DNA of 64,000 nucleotides from Sphagnum compactum (GCA_965153455.1 OZ234494.1:24977354-25041353); one strand, 5' to 3'; counted from the stretch's first letter, positions 1 through 12,003 are shown. The notes: generated from the sequence alone by a model not told the origin. Numbers and translations: made by a program.

Positions 1-880
1 TGTCACTATACACTACAAAGTCATTTAGAAATATCTTCATAAAACTATCCAAATATTCTTTCAATGCTTTGGTAATAGTTTTCTAATATGTTAGAGGTTC
101 ATTTTTAATTCCAAATGGCATCACCTTCCATATAAAAGCCCCCCAGTCTATAACAAATGTAATCTTGTATCTATTTTCTAGAGCTATAGAGATTTGTTGA
201 TATCCCGAATATCCATCTAAGAAAGAATATGCCTCGTACCATGCTATCGTGTATAACATTTCATTTATGAAAGGTAATGGGTATGGATCCTTCTTTGTGG
301 CTACATTTAGTTTTTTGAAATCTGTACAGATTCTCAATTTGCCATTTTTCTTAGGTATTATTACTATGGGTGACAACCACGTAGGCTCTTCCACAAATTG
401 AATAAATCTAGTTGCTAACAACTTGTCTATATCTTGTTTGACTATTGTAGTATAATTTGGATTTAACTTGTATTTGGCTTAATGTGCCGGTGGTATAATA
501 GTGTCCAACTCAATTTTGTGTTGTGCTAGCTCTGGTAGAACCCCTTTCAAATCTTTTTATGTCCATGCAAAAACATCTTTGAATTCCTTCAATAGTTACT
601 CCAATTCCAATACCTTACTTATTTCCAGTTATGCATTAATCTTCACCAACTATGGTTTTGCATCAATTCCCAGATTGAGCTTCATCAATTACTGAGCTTT
701 AGTTAACATCCATCCAACTATTTGCAATTCATGTGTTTTGATTATTGCTGGAGTTTCATCCACTGCCACATTCCTTGGTTGATGTATGTGGTACATCTTC
801 GGATACACCTTATCCTTTGGAGCTATTTCTAGCTCATATTTGTTACCAACTATCTTCCGTTTTTGTGCTTTGTACCTAGA
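1..880 (-). mobile_element. Degenerate Ty3/gypsy retrotransposon pol fragment (RT)
   Basis: Read on the minus strand, 880 to 1 holds the linker before the reverse transcriptase and the first RT blocks. Visible landmarks are KEFKDVFAWT near 590-560, the RT entry WLSPIVIIPKKNGKLRIC near 385-330, SFLDGYSGYQQISI near 225-180 and VMPFGIKN near 125-100. The frame is broken by several stops (for example just after FAWT, before the K of KYKLNPN and after EPLTY). The catalytic box near 25-10 reads FLND where a functional copy has FLDD, so an essential aspartate is gone. The element runs off the left edge, so RNase H and integrase cannot be judged; no LTR was identified. Lineage resembles the Tat/Athila-like plant gypsy group, by motif memory only. 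It is a dead relic. Confidence 0.88.
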
Positions 881-904
881 TCCTTGTTATGAAATACTAG
901 TCTT

Positions 905-1760
905 CTCATCGATATCCACGATCTTCACATTTATGGTGTTGCAACCCTAACCTTGGGCTCGTGACCAAGGTGAGGGCTTGCAAAGGTGCGGGCCAAGAGG
1001 AGGCCCGGGAGTCACATCTTATGCTCTCGGGAGTGCAGGAGAGTGTGAGGGAATGTCCCCTGACACTCCCAAGGGAACTCCCACTTCGGGAGTTGGAGTT
1101 TCGGTGGATTCCCGAATTTTCAAAAAAATCGATTACAAAGGTCAAAATTCAATGGATTAAGGAGTTCCTTATATCAATGGAAAACTCTTGGAACGTAAAT
1201 GTCTAAAATGGGCTCACATGACCCATTTGAACACTTCTAACACAAGTTATGTTCAATAGAAGGGTCGAGAATCAAACTGGCAGTTTGACTCCCGACCACT
1301 AAAAGTCAGGAATCGACCTAATTTCCTTACATGCAAGTAGCGTGTGGCATACCGTTGGAAAGCTCTCAACACGGGTTATAACTTTGCTTTAGACCTCATC
1401 TCAATTGAAGGTCTGTGCGTAGAGTTATGAATCCCCAAAGTCGCGAAAGTCCCAGCAGTGGGAATTTCGGGACTCTCACTTGGGAATCCCAGGACAAAAA
1501 GCCATTTGGGTGTAGGCCCGTGCCCAGGCACATAGTATACTACATGGGGGAAGGTGGTGGCTTCCCTCGAGTCCGGGCCGTGGTGAGTCTTGTGACTCCA
1601 AGTTGCCCAAAGCCCGTCCTAGCACCAAAAGTGCTCCAACCATGCACAAACCAACTTGTTGTTTGGTTTTGTGCAAATCCAAGTGAGTGATTGATAGCTT
1701 GTCAATTCTTCCTAGTTCCATCCCGGAGATCCAACACGCCCCTCTACCCCCCCAAAGTGC
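905..1760. other. G/C-richer unassigned block with recurring GGGAGT/ACTCCC words
   Basis: This block stands out from its AT-rich surroundings. Short words such as GGGAGT, ACTCCC and CGGGA recur on both strands near 1010, 1030, 1065, 1080, 1095 and 1290. Open frames exist in several phases but none resembles a protein. It lies on the upstream side of the minus-strand gypsy fragment, so it could be part of a retroelement leader or LTR, but I found no paired copy or TG...CA ends. Confidence 0.35.
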
Positions 1761-3660
1761 TGTGAACCAAGGACCGTGCTTGCCTATTCTTTAGTTTGCT
1801 GGAGATTCTCTACCCATCAAATTAATAAGATATTTCAAATGGAGTTTTTTTTAACCATATGATGATGAAATGGAGCAGCAATGTTGTAAACAAATACCTG
1901 ATTTGGTGATGGCAATATCGATAACTTTAGATAATCCTTCCATGCACCCATATGCACGCACTTGGATAGGCGTTTGCACATTGAATAAGCCCAAATTCTC
2001 TTTGTGGTGGAAAACCAAAGTGTGCTCTAGAAAAACATGGGAATGGTCTAGTAAATCATAGGGTGGAGGTATGATCTCCATGTCCCACCACACCATTATC
2101 ATTGCAACAACAGAGAGAAACAACAACAATATAACTGACTTCCATAGTGTTTTAAAGATGATAGCTAACTGCAAGGAGTTAGTGCTCAAGTTGTTGTTTG
2201 TTCACAGAGGAGGGTTTGTTCTTGAAAGCTTTCAAGAAACCTTCAAATCTCATTTCGGATATGATTTGGACTAAAAATAGTTGGGTATGATAATGTTCAT
2301 AAACTCTTAGAAGCCATGCTAGAGTTTGTGTGGATTTGAAAACTTTGTGAGGGCCAAGTTGTTATGCAATGCTCTTGACACCTTGAGAAGTTGAACATGA
2401 CTCGACCATGCAATTCCTTGTGCAGATTGAATCCACGAAAAATTAAGACAACAATATAGTTACTATGATTAAATTACTATTACATCAAGCATGATGATGT
2501 TGTGTCCTCCAACTTTCGTTGAACATAACAATGATTTTACCGTGAATGGAACTATCTTAAGATGCTCACCACCCAGATCATCAAATTGATGCTTTGATTA
2601 AAAAAAGACATTAGATTTTCTAAAAGAAGACTTGGGCATTACGTAGCTAGTCAAATGGTTAGTAGAAATCATGTCCTTCATCCATATGATCTGTATGTTA
2701 CCTCATGTGACTAGACTTGTTTATGATGATCAAAGACTAATATTAAGATCATTTTGGACATTAGATGAATGTGCCCAAGCTCCATTTTCATGCATCCCAG
2801 CTCTAGGTGGTTTTTGCTTCTCAAATACCCTTGATTCGATGATGTCATCATCTTGCCCTAATTGAATATAGTCAAGCTACTACTTCAATCTCTAGCTTGA
2901 TAAACCTCTAGGGATTGCATTTTCAAAACTAAATTCATCAAAGATATGAACATCAAAGCAATCGTTTTAATAAGAATAAACACTAGATGTTCCCCTTTTG
3001 TTAGGCAATGGTCCATTGCAAATGTTTTATAATGATCATAGAATCTGGTATTACATAAGGTCATTTGCCAACTACATTCGTTATTTCCTCCTTGTAAAGT
3101 TAGGTCCTCCTACATTATTGAATTATGTTGCTTCCAAAATGCAAATGGAATTTTTTATAACATAGTAATGCATTATATCATTGATCAATATTGTTAAGCA
3201 AGCCATAGGCATTTCTCATCAACCCTAGCATTAAGAAAATCATCCTTGTTGTTTTTTTCTTGGAACATAAAAAAATCCTTCAATAAGAACCTTGACTTCC
3301 TTCAATCAAGGTTTAGGGTTAAGGTTTGGGAATCAAGGTTTTAATTGAATTTTGAAATATAAGTATCTAATATCATGTACGTTTAATCAATGTATTTTCT
3401 TACCTCTATGTAAAATTTATTTTACAATATATCCAAAAATGATATATTTAATTAGTTAATGTGTGGATTTATTACTATTTTTGCATTCTTATACATATAA
3501 TATTTTAGTGATTATTTTATGTTAAATTTTAAAATAAAAATTAAATATAATTGAAAGACATTTGTCAAATTCACAAATGATAAGAATCGTTTAATGGATC
3601 AATGCAAAATTATTGGTATATGTAAATGACGATATTGTAATATTTGCCACATTGATGATA
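1761..3660. other. No recognisable gene
   Basis: AT-rich DNA with only short, unmatched open frames on both strands. Nothing coding, repetitive or structural could be supported. Confidence 0.5.
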
Positions 3661-3699
3661 TAAGGTTTTATTTCAACAAAGTTTTGAAGTGTAATTGTA

Positions 3700-4480
3700 A
3701 TAGCGTCATTTTAGTGATAATGTCATTACCTTTTACCATCAATGTGACCAACTTGACAATACCCTCATTTGTATCATGGTTTAGGATATAGTCACAATAT
3801 GGTGCAGGTAATGTATTCCGTTTAGATTTTGGTAAGGCTATGCAATACCCTTCCAAGTTTCAAGGTGAATGCAAATATCCCAATACGATGTAGATATTAC
3901 ATTTAAACTACAAACTTTTGTTCAAGTGACATTCTACCATCAATGTGGAGAACTTTGCAATACCCTCATTTACTTGAATCAATATGTCTGATATGATATA
4001 GTGAACATGGAATAAATATATTTTAAAAACTTATTTTGTTTCATAGTTTATGATATTATTGCAAAATGATGTGGGTATTGCTTTCCTCCTAGGTTTTGTT
4101 AGGGCTATGCGATACCCTTTTAAATTTCAAAAGATATGTTATGGAGCCCAAAGGTTTTATGGGATACTTAAAATGGGGTAATGCATGTGAATTGACTAAT
4201 TTTGGGCATAATTAATACCCCTCTAATAACCTAGACCAAAATAATTCAATCCATGGTGTCTACATAATATCTTCACAAGGGTATTGCATTCCTTCTAGGT
4301 TTTGTGAAGGCTATGCAATACCCATGTAGGACTCTTTAAATATGTTATGGAGCCCAAAGGAATTTTAATATACCTTAATAGGGGTATTGCATTTGCTTTG
4401 AATAATTTTGGGCATAAGCAATACCCCTCTAATAACTTGGACCAAAATAATTCAATCCATGGTGTTTACAAAATTATTTC
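3700..4480. repeat. GGTATTGC-rich stretch with a ~200-bp tandem duplication
   Basis: Two adjacent diverged copies of about 200 bp lie at roughly 4075-4268 and 4270-4475. Both contain GGGTATTGC, AGGTTTTGT, a CTATGCGATACCC or CTATGCAATACCC inverted partner, TATGTTATGGAGCCCAAAGG, a TTTTGGGCATAA block and AATTCAATCCATGGTGT. A weaker related segment lies at 3700-3860. The word GGTATTGC or its complement GCAATACC recurs, sometimes with one change, to about position 6070. Confidence 0.7.
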
Positions 4481-5134
4481 ATGAGGCTATTTTTTTTCCT
4501 TTTTAGGTTTGAACTTCTAATTTTTGGTGGTAAAGAAAGATTTTTTGGTTTGGGTGCAAGACTGTAATCATTGTTTTGATAAATTTATCAAGCGTACATA
4601 TAAGAATACGTGAAGATGTATTTCTAACTATTAACATAAGATGGTGCAAAATGAAAGTAAAATGCCTTCAATAAAAAAAACGTGGGTGACATGTGTTACA
4701 AAAATGTGCAAAAAATGGCCAAGTCCAAAACAACCCTAGCCTAAAATGGGGAACATGTGGTTGCTTCAAAAATAAATTGTGTTCCTAAATCCTGAAAACT
4801 AAAACAACCCCTTAATCAAAAATGGGATAAACTAATCTATGTCACTATTGGAAGGGGATGGGATCCCATTGGCCTTCCAGTATTGCGCTAATGTAACTTT
4901 TGCATCATGAGCATGCCATTGCATAAAAACCCCAAGATTGGCTAATGTTGCATGCATAATATCAACCACAAACACCTCTTTGGTGGTGCCTCGACCTTAA
5001 AATAAATAACACAATATAATAAATATTGCACATGAATTTTAAAACCTAGAATTCAAATAAAATTAAGTATGGCATTGTTAAAAACTTATCAACCATGAAT
5101 CATTTTTTAATCATGGTATTGTGTAAGGAGGTTA
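4481..5134. other. No recognisable gene
   Basis: AT-rich, with no frame resembling a known protein and no clear repeat structure. Confidence 0.5.
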
Positions 5135-5720
5135 ATCTCTTTACATCGCACTATTTTATTTGATGTAGACTTTTAATCACGTTCAATCCAAACACCTTTG
5201 AGCTCCTTTGCATACCTGGCTTGAATCATTCAAATCACAAGTGCAAGGTCTTCATTACTCTTCAACTTGGCCTGCACACTGAGAGGGATGGCCCCCACAC
5301 CCCATGTAGTCATGCCAAGAAGCCGAAGAATGTGGCTAGAGGTTAACTTCACAAGTGCAAATTCAGGCACCTCAAGTGTGTATTGCAAATCAACATGGAA
5401 CCTATCCCGCTCCATGAATGCATGCCTCTTAGCCCTAACAATAGACTTTTGCTCATTGAGACAAAAGTGGGCCAAAAGGTTCCTCAAGACCCGCACTTTC
5501 ATTACTGCGTGATTTTGAACCCTTAGGCCCTACTCCCAAGTAGATGGGCGTTTGGGCTTGCCTAACTCCATGGTAACATTGTGATGTGTCCACAAATGTT
5601 GCACCAAGTTGTATTTAACTATATAAGATGCATCACACCCATCAACGCTACAAGCAAATTTGGGCCCATCCTTTGCTTAATGCACATCCTCTATGGTAAC
5701 TGGGGAGGGACAACCACATT
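5135..5720 (-). pseudogene. Decayed C2H2 zinc-finger reading frame (unknown family)
   Basis: One reading frame on the minus strand can be followed from about 5720 to 5135 across in-frame stops (after DVH near 5680, after STWE near 5530, after ALVI at 5230 and after IERD near 5175). Near its start it shows a C-x4-C...H-x4-H arrangement (CSVDGC followed by LVQHLWTHH), a typical C2H2 finger. A basic segment follows (KPKRPSTW, AHFCLNEQK, RAKRHAFMERDRF) and then LRLLGMTTWGVGAIPLSVQ. The longest open piece is 90 codons (5502-5230). I recognise the architecture, not the gene: it may be a host zinc-finger gene fragment or a transposon-carried protein. The stops make function unlikely. Confidence 0.55.
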
Positions 5721-6639
5721 TGAAATAAAAAAATAAAAACATAAAACCTAATATGAGGTTCAATATTCTGGATGAAGGTTATTCTTTAAATAACAAAGGT
5801 ATTGCATAGATAGATAGAAGATTATAATAAAAGATGAGGGTATTACACATAAAGAAAAAAGAAAAAACATCAGATGAGGGTATTCCTAAACTCCAGTATT
5901 GAAATTTGCATAAAATGAAGCAAACCCTAAAAATAACAATATCACCTCCAAAGCGTAAAGGTATTGCCTATAGACTTTAAAAAAATTAAAAATGCCCCAC
6001 CCACCTTTTCACATGGAGAAAGAAAGTGGGGCATGTAAAGGTCTAAGGACCACAATTAAGGAGGGTATTGCAATCACAAATTTGACAAAAAAAAACCCCA
6101 CCCATCTTCTCCACTTGAAAGGATGGGTGGGGTAATAATTATAATAAGTGAAGTGGCTATGTCACCTCCATCAATATGTGCATGAGGTTCAACATTTTCA
6201 TTTGAATTTTTTTACTCCAACAATGGAGTAATAGGAACTATATTTTCTTCATCCTTTATCGTCAAAATAGTTCTTTCCAAATCCATTTCAATTTGATCAA
6301 CATCTCCTTTAAATGTTTCCTTAACATCTTCACCTGCTTCCAATTCTTCTTCCTTGACAATTTCACTTACAACCAATGGAATCACATTTTCAACATTCAC
6401 TTGTTGTCCCATCACCTTAACCTCCAAATGTCCTTCATTCATGACACCTCCCATGCCATCTACAACATCTATTGACCTTGTTAATCTGCTCCAACATTCA
6501 TTGTTTTTTTTTTCGAATTTGCATCTAATAAAAACACAAACAACATTATATTATTTTAGTTCTTGGTTCATTTTCCACTCCCTCACCAACTATGTGGATG
6601 CAAAATAAAAAACCACTAAGAGCCTATAGGCAGCAAGTG
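5721..6639. other. Unassigned DNA with scattered GGTATTGC words
   Basis: Contains short A-rich runs and GGTATTGC or GGGTATT words near 5790, 5835, 5878, 5958 and 6062. An 80-codon minus-strand frame at 6454-6212 is acidic (EEELEAGEDVKE) but has no recognisable domain and is not called as a gene. Confidence 0.4.
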
Positions 6640-7990
6640 AAAAAAATTTGATGATGATGAACGCTATTGCGTTCATTGTCATTCGGTGTGAGATGAGTGC
6701 TCATGTTTCTTATTTGGAAAATAACTAGAATGACGATGAGCAATGCTACTACTTGTCAACATTATCTGGCAGTTGTTTAGCAGGTGAAAAAAAAATGACG
6801 AGTTACGCTCGTCGTCTTGTTTCATAGTTATAAAAAATGAAAAAAAAAAGGACAACGTGCAACGAAATAATCATTGTCGTTACCTGGAGCCTACTCAAGA
6901 ATTTGAAGAAGACGATGAACTGCACTTGTTGCCTTCCTTCAAAGTTTTATTTATATATATATATATATATATAAGGATGACGACAAGTAGTGTGGTTGTT
7001 TGTCGTCGTTCTTTCGCTTTTGGAAAAGAATTAGATTGATAATAAGCAACAACATTGTTCGTTGTCATTACTTGGCGCTTGCCTAGGAACTTGAAAAGGA
7101 CAACAAGTTGCGCTCATCATCTTGTTTCATGGCTACAAAAAAAAAAGATGACACGAATAGTGTCGTTGCTTGTCGTCATTCTTTCTCTTGGAAAATAATT
7201 AGAATGATGACTGTTGCTCGTCATTGTTACATGTGCCTACCTTGGAACATGAAGAGGACACAATCCTCCTTGATAGTTGCCCAAAAAAAAACAAGAATGA
7301 CGACAAGCACCATAGCTGATCGTCATCGTTTTTTTTCTTGGAAAAGAATTAGAACAATGATGAGTAACAATGTTGCTTGTCATTGTTACCTACACTTGCT
7401 TCGAAACTTGAAGAACACAACGAGCTACACTCGTCTTCCTACCTCATAATTGCAAAAAAAACCAAAAATAAAAGATGACGATGAATAATGCAACTGTTCA
7501 TTATTGTTCTTTTTTTGGGAAAAAAACTAGAATGATGACTATCAATGTTGTTGTTCGTCATCATTACCTGCACTTGCCTCAAAATTTGAAAAGGACAACA
7601 AGTGCAGCTTGTTGTTCTCGTTCACAATAACATTAAAAAAAAACGATAATGATGAGTAGCCACGCTATTCACCGTCATTCTTTCACTCTTGCAATACCGC
7701 AGGTGAATGATGAGGAGGAGCTATGCTCTTTGTTGTCGTTGTTTCACGATTGTAAGAACACATTGGAATAACAAGTTGTTTGTCATCGATTTTTTGCTTG
7801 CAACCCATAGCAAAACGACGACAAGCAACGCAGTTGCTTATTGTCATTTTTTCCCACATCGTTTTGTTCGTTGCAAGACCACAAAAAAATGACAATGAGC
7901 AATTGCGCTATTTGTTGTCATTTTTCACGCTTGCAAAACAAAAGAAAAAGATGACAATGACACAACAATAATGTTCTTGTCATCTTCTTT
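6640..7990. repeat. Tandem array of ~150-180-bp units with GACGA/TCGTC hairpins
   Basis: A block of the type TTGGAAAAnAATTAGAATGATGA recurs near 6713, 7019, 7188, 7337 and 7517, giving spacings of about 150-180 bp with one double-length gap. Each unit also carries an A-run followed by GATGACGAnAA, a short loop, then TTGTCGTCATT, so each can fold into one or two small stem-loops. Units are diverged. The array stops near 7990, about 560 bp before the inverted duplication begins. Frames crossing it are by-products of the repeat. Confidence 0.75.
6952..6973. repeat. (TA)n microsatellite
   Basis: About eleven TA dinucleotides in a row, inside the hairpin array. Confidence 0.9.
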
Positions 7991-8554
7991 GCAACAAAAA
8001 AAATTAAAATGCAAAAAATGAAGGAGAAAGAAAAGAAGGGAGCTTACCTTGAAGCTCCCACTTTAGCTCCTCTTGCTTTCACGCTCCTATTGCCACCATG
8101 TTGAAGTTCTTGATGACGAGCAACTCTCCTAAAGCTCCCAGCCCTTGAAGCTCTTGTGTACCTAGAACTCCTAAAGCTTGAGCTACTCAAGTTCTCTCTA
8201 CATTGGAAGCTCTGGAGATGGAAGTCAGCGCAAAAGGAGGCAAGCGAGGAGGGGGCCAGCAAGATGAGGGAGGTGGGTGGGTTGGTAAGAAGAAGGGCGG
8301 TAGGTGGGTTGAAGTAGGTAGGAGCTTCCCAAAAAAAAACTTGGGGTCAGGGGCGGGCGGAAAAAAAGTGATAAAAAAATTGTTGCAAGCAAAAAAACAA
8401 AAAATCCGAGCTTGGGAAAAAAATCTAGCTGGGAAAAAAAGGAGCAGAAGAAAAAAAAATACTAACCTAGTAAACTGACCCCTGCGGGACAGTTTCATCC
8501 CATGCATAAACGGGATTTTATGGATGGTTCACTGGTGGGTGCTGGGTCACTGAA
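7991..8554. other. Low-complexity A/G-rich segment
   Basis: The plus strand is purine-rich from about 8215 to 8460 (GGAGG, GGTGGGTGGG and A7-A9 runs). Open frames on both strands are compositional, with strings of K/R/G or F/P, and are not called as genes. Confidence 0.6.
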
Positions 8555-8679
8555 GACCAATTTTGGTGGGAAACTAAGTTTCATACTGTCTTTGCTTTAT
8601 TCCGAGAGCCTCCACTGCTACTACATATATTTTCACTGCTCTTACCTGTACAACTAGTGTAATTACTCTCAAATCTTCT

Positions 8680-8868
8680 GTTCAACATTTAATAAAATTG
8701 TACAAATAGAAAAATTATTCTCAAACCTTGTGCATTAACATTTAACAAAATTATAGAAATAGAAAAATTATTTTCGAACCTTGCGCATTAAAGATTTAAT
8801 AAAATTGTACGACTACAATAATTACTCTCGAATCTTGTGCATTAACGATTTAATAAAATTTCCTTACT
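8680..8868. repeat. AT-rich ~55-bp minisatellite, about 4 units
   Basis: Units contain TTTAATAAAATT, a short spacer, AATTATTCTC and a CnAACCTTGnGCATTAA block. The matching array in the right arm (27170-27500) has about six units, so the copy number has changed since duplication. Confidence 0.75.
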
Positions 8869-9034
8869 TTGCGGATACCACTGAAAGAGGGGATAGCGAG
8901 TGAAAGGCGCCCAAAGACATGACTTTACAGATACCTCTAATGTGCAGGGTTTCTTTCTTGTCTGGGTATTTTTGGAGGTCATATGCGTTCTTCTGTCATC
9001 TTTTTGATGTCTCCAAAGACTCTGCAGTATTAGC

Positions 9035-9599
9035 TTACACGAACTTAGTAGCATAGAACGAAAATTGAGTTTTTACCGACGCCTCAAGGCCAATCACTGT
9101 GTCAACCTGTGGCCAGAGATGGCTAACTTCCACTCTTCTCTGTTGCAGTAGCAGGGGTTGTTTTTCATTACCAGTCTTAAATTCGTTTGTAAGGTGTGAT
9201 CCACTTCTTTTGCTGGATCTCGGCGTCGGCTGACTGTATGTGCTCGTGAAGAAGATACCTATAGATGCCTGATTGCGAACTGATGTTGTACTCGAAGCTT
9301 GGGTGTTGGACTGTACAAATTTACGTCCGTTCGACTTGTTTTGAGTACACCGGACGGTGCGTCTCTTCTCGTCGTCCTTTGAAGATTGGAATTTCAACTT
9401 GGATACAAAACTCACGATACAAACGGGGGACGAAAGTAGGAGCAGCTTGCCTGCCGCTGTGAATATTCAACAGTCTATGAACAGTCAGGAGCCGTAGATT
9501 GCAGGGTGTGGCAAAACATCGCTGCACGTAGTACCTAAACTGCAGTAGCTTATCCGAGCAAGTTTCTATGATATGGCAGTCATGAAGCATATAATACAA
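9035..9599 (-). pseudogene. Arm-end open frame, frameshifted in this copy
   Basis: Two overlapping minus-strand frames (9599-9321 and 9415-9035) together correspond to the single 168-codon frame of the right arm (26495-27001). A one-base difference near 9395 (AGTTGAAA here, AGTGAAA there) throws this copy out of frame. The predicted peptide is basic and Ser/Thr-rich, with no domain I recognise. It points outward, away from the HMA-ankyrin gene, and a third diverged copy lies near 40005-40260. It may be a gene fragment or simply a conserved repeat with a chance frame. Confidence 0.35.
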
Positions 9600-10687
9600 T
9601 CGGTGGGGAAGCTGTGCTATTTTTTATTGATTCTTGCAGGGGCGTGGTTTGGCACATTTGTAATCCTGTCAAACTGAAGCGTCTCTGAAGGCATATGGTA
9701 TTTATGGCTGATATGGTATTTATCCAGATATCAGTTCTCTCAGTCAGACCTAAAACATTTCTTTCTTTGAAGACAAAACTGTTTGGTCATTTCATAATTT
9801 AGAGTTTGCATTTGCTGAGTAGAAGGTGAGTGCTGTCTTGAATATGTACCAAAACCCTCTTTTAACATTTGTTGCTAACTTGATTTTGCTGGAGTGGCCA
9901 ATTGTTTGTCTTCAGGAGGTCAGGGAATTCTCCCTTTTTGATATCATCGTCAAAAGTGTCTTCATGCTCAGTAGAAGTCATAAGTGTTCACATGATCTTA
10001 AAGTGTGACATTTTCAACTACCTACTAAAGCTTTAAGCTCAATACTGTGTTTTAGAGGAACTGCCAGCAAGCTGCAATCTGTTCAAATATGGGGAGGGTA
10101 AGGTGGAAGGGTGAGGCCAAGCATAGTTTGGCAGCTACTTCTGTTAAAATATTGGTGGTGCGACCAAACGATTGAGTTGGTGGCAATTGCAAAAGTTGTA
10201 TGGAAGAAAGCCAGGCCTGCCACCTTTTTCAGAGCTAGGTTATCCGAGAAATAGAGATTGTACAGATCATATAATGTCCAGATTGTTAGCCAAGAGTCCA
10301 AGCATGTTGCAGGACTGTTCTCCCAATGCTACAAGCAGATATGAGGGCTCTGTCATCTGAGCTACATCAGTCCTGTCAACTAATTTAAGCCAAGGACCTT
10401 CATCTAGCTGGGAAGTGCTTATCCTGTCATGTTTCCATGATTATCTCAGAGGAGACATTAAGAACAAGATTTACTCGAAGGGTCCCAACTGGGATGCTAT
10501 CTGATGAGGCACCCAGCTTTCACAACCTCAGAGAGTGTCTGAAGTTGTTGATTACTGATCGATCGTGCAGGAGTCTGTGCCTTTTTCCCATACTTTCTAG
10601 AGTATTGACTGTCCCAAGTCCCTAGATTTCAGTATATATACCTGCAAGAGGCTGAGTTGTTTTTTATGATGTTTGATGAGAATTTAG
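9600..10687. other. Upstream region of the left HMA-ankyrin gene
   Basis: Conserved with the right arm because of the duplication. It holds short frames (for example 62 codons at 10437-10625) that exist in both arms, but none shows a domain or convincing splice framing. A promoter could not be placed. Confidence 0.4.
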
Positions 10688-10930
10688 GCTGAAGATCCCA
10701 TACAAAGACCTGTGAGCGCAGCCACACCAAAATGGGCTAGAGATGGGAATGAGCCCGATTCAAGTGAAGCCACCACAGTAGCAGCTCAGTCTGGTGATGG
10801 GAATGAGCCTCAGTCAAGTGGCACTATCACAAGAGGGGCTACTGCTGTTTCAAATGAGATCAAGTCTTCTCCATCTCAATCCAGGATGGCAGTACATAAC
10901 CACACTTCTATTGATGATGGGGTCCATGAG
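10688..10930 (+). other. Candidate 81-codon upstream exon (Ser/Thr-rich linker)
   Basis: The segment is preceded by TGATGAGAATTTAG and followed by a GAG|GTACTA donor-like site. It is exactly 243 nt and open in a frame whose ends are both phase 0. It encodes a low-complexity peptide with a repeated GDGNEP motif (ARDGNEPDSSEA then SGDGNEPQSS). The next plausible acceptor is GGTTGCAG at 11996-12003, which would continue in phase into CCA-CAA-ATG, the start of the HMA exon. In the right arm the same exon has lost two bases near its start. Reading this as an N-terminal extension of the HMA-ankyrin protein is inference; the frame stays open beyond the donor to 11065, so it could also be chance. Confidence 0.35.
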
Positions 10931-12003
10931 GTACTATTCTCCCACAGATGTAGAGAATACCAGAATTTGGGCTTGAACTTGACCCAATGTGTGAGTGACA
11001 TTTGGAGTACTAAGTGTGCATATGGTGGATGGGAATGTTCCATAGAAGTGCATGCATCTAGATGAGAAGTTCTAGATCCAGTAAGGGAAGTTTGAAGTTG
11101 GAACCTGCCATAAAGGGCAGAGTCATTACAGGATGAGCTGCTTGTTGTATGCTTATCTACGACCATTTTCAGGGGCTGACAAGGTAGTGGGTAATAGTAG
11201 CAGCTAGTCCCTGCAATTCATGATGAAGGTGATGGTCTGGAACTTTGTGAGTGACAAGTCACAAGTTTATGACTGCACTCACTCCTATTATGTTTCTTTT
11301 GGTTTGGCTGGACCGGACATAATGATTGCCTAAAGTCTGGAGTTGTCTCTGCAATCTTTTAGTTATGTTGTTCAAAATATGGCTACAGGGGTCTTATTGA
11401 ACTTGCCAGTCAAAGACAAGAGGACTGCTTGTGGCCACATCACCTGATGTGGCATGGTGTGTTTCTGCAAACAAGTGTTCAAAGTATCAAGTAGTAGTCA
11501 AAGTTTTGTGGCAGTATTCTACTGGGCAAGTTATATTGATCATCTGGTCAGCTGTTCACTCGAAGGTTGCTAAATCAGTCTTACATTTTGGTTTTCTGTC
11601 GGAGAATTTGTGCATGCACACAACTCTTATGTTCTATCACTCTGTAACCATGGACTTGTGAACTAGAGTGTATCTATTCTCACACCATTTCTTCTCCTGG
11701 AGTTCCTGCTCCCAATATGGAAGGTGGTTTGCTGCAGTCCTGGTGATTGTCCAGGCATAGTACTGTATGCTAGCTTGCCATCAAAATTCTAACAATGGTA
11801 TTTAATCTGAAGTCATCTGAATGTGTCATTGGCCTTGTATAGATTATTTTATTTTGGTTTTTCAGCTGCATGGTCATATTATACGAGGGTTGAAGGCTTG
11901 GTTTTCTCCAATATGCTAGCTGAGGTAACGTTTGCACTGAGGTTGTGGATCAACTCACCATTGTGTTGAAGCCTGATCTTCAGTTTGTTGTGCTTGGTTG
12001 CAG
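10931..12003. other. Probable intron or 5' region of the left HMA-ankyrin gene
   Basis: No coding signal recognised. If the candidate exon is real, this is a 1.07-kb GT-AG intron ending at GGTTGCAG. If not, it is promoter/5' leader. Confidence 0.3.

Noticed and set aside
2290-3130. Possible antisense copia fragment
   Set aside because: A few words looked familiar on the minus strand, but no ordered set of copia motifs could be read.
6857-7449. Frames of 60 and 113 codons in the hairpin array
   Set aside because: They arise from the tandem repeat units and show no protein similarity.
6640-7990. CRISPR-like array
   Set aside because: Units are long, diverged and lack uniform spacers, and the window is a plant nuclear genome.
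8203-8507. Overlapping frames of 91 and 106 codons on opposite strands
   Set aside because: Compositional: A/G-rich DNA yields K/R/G on one strand and F/P/L on the other.
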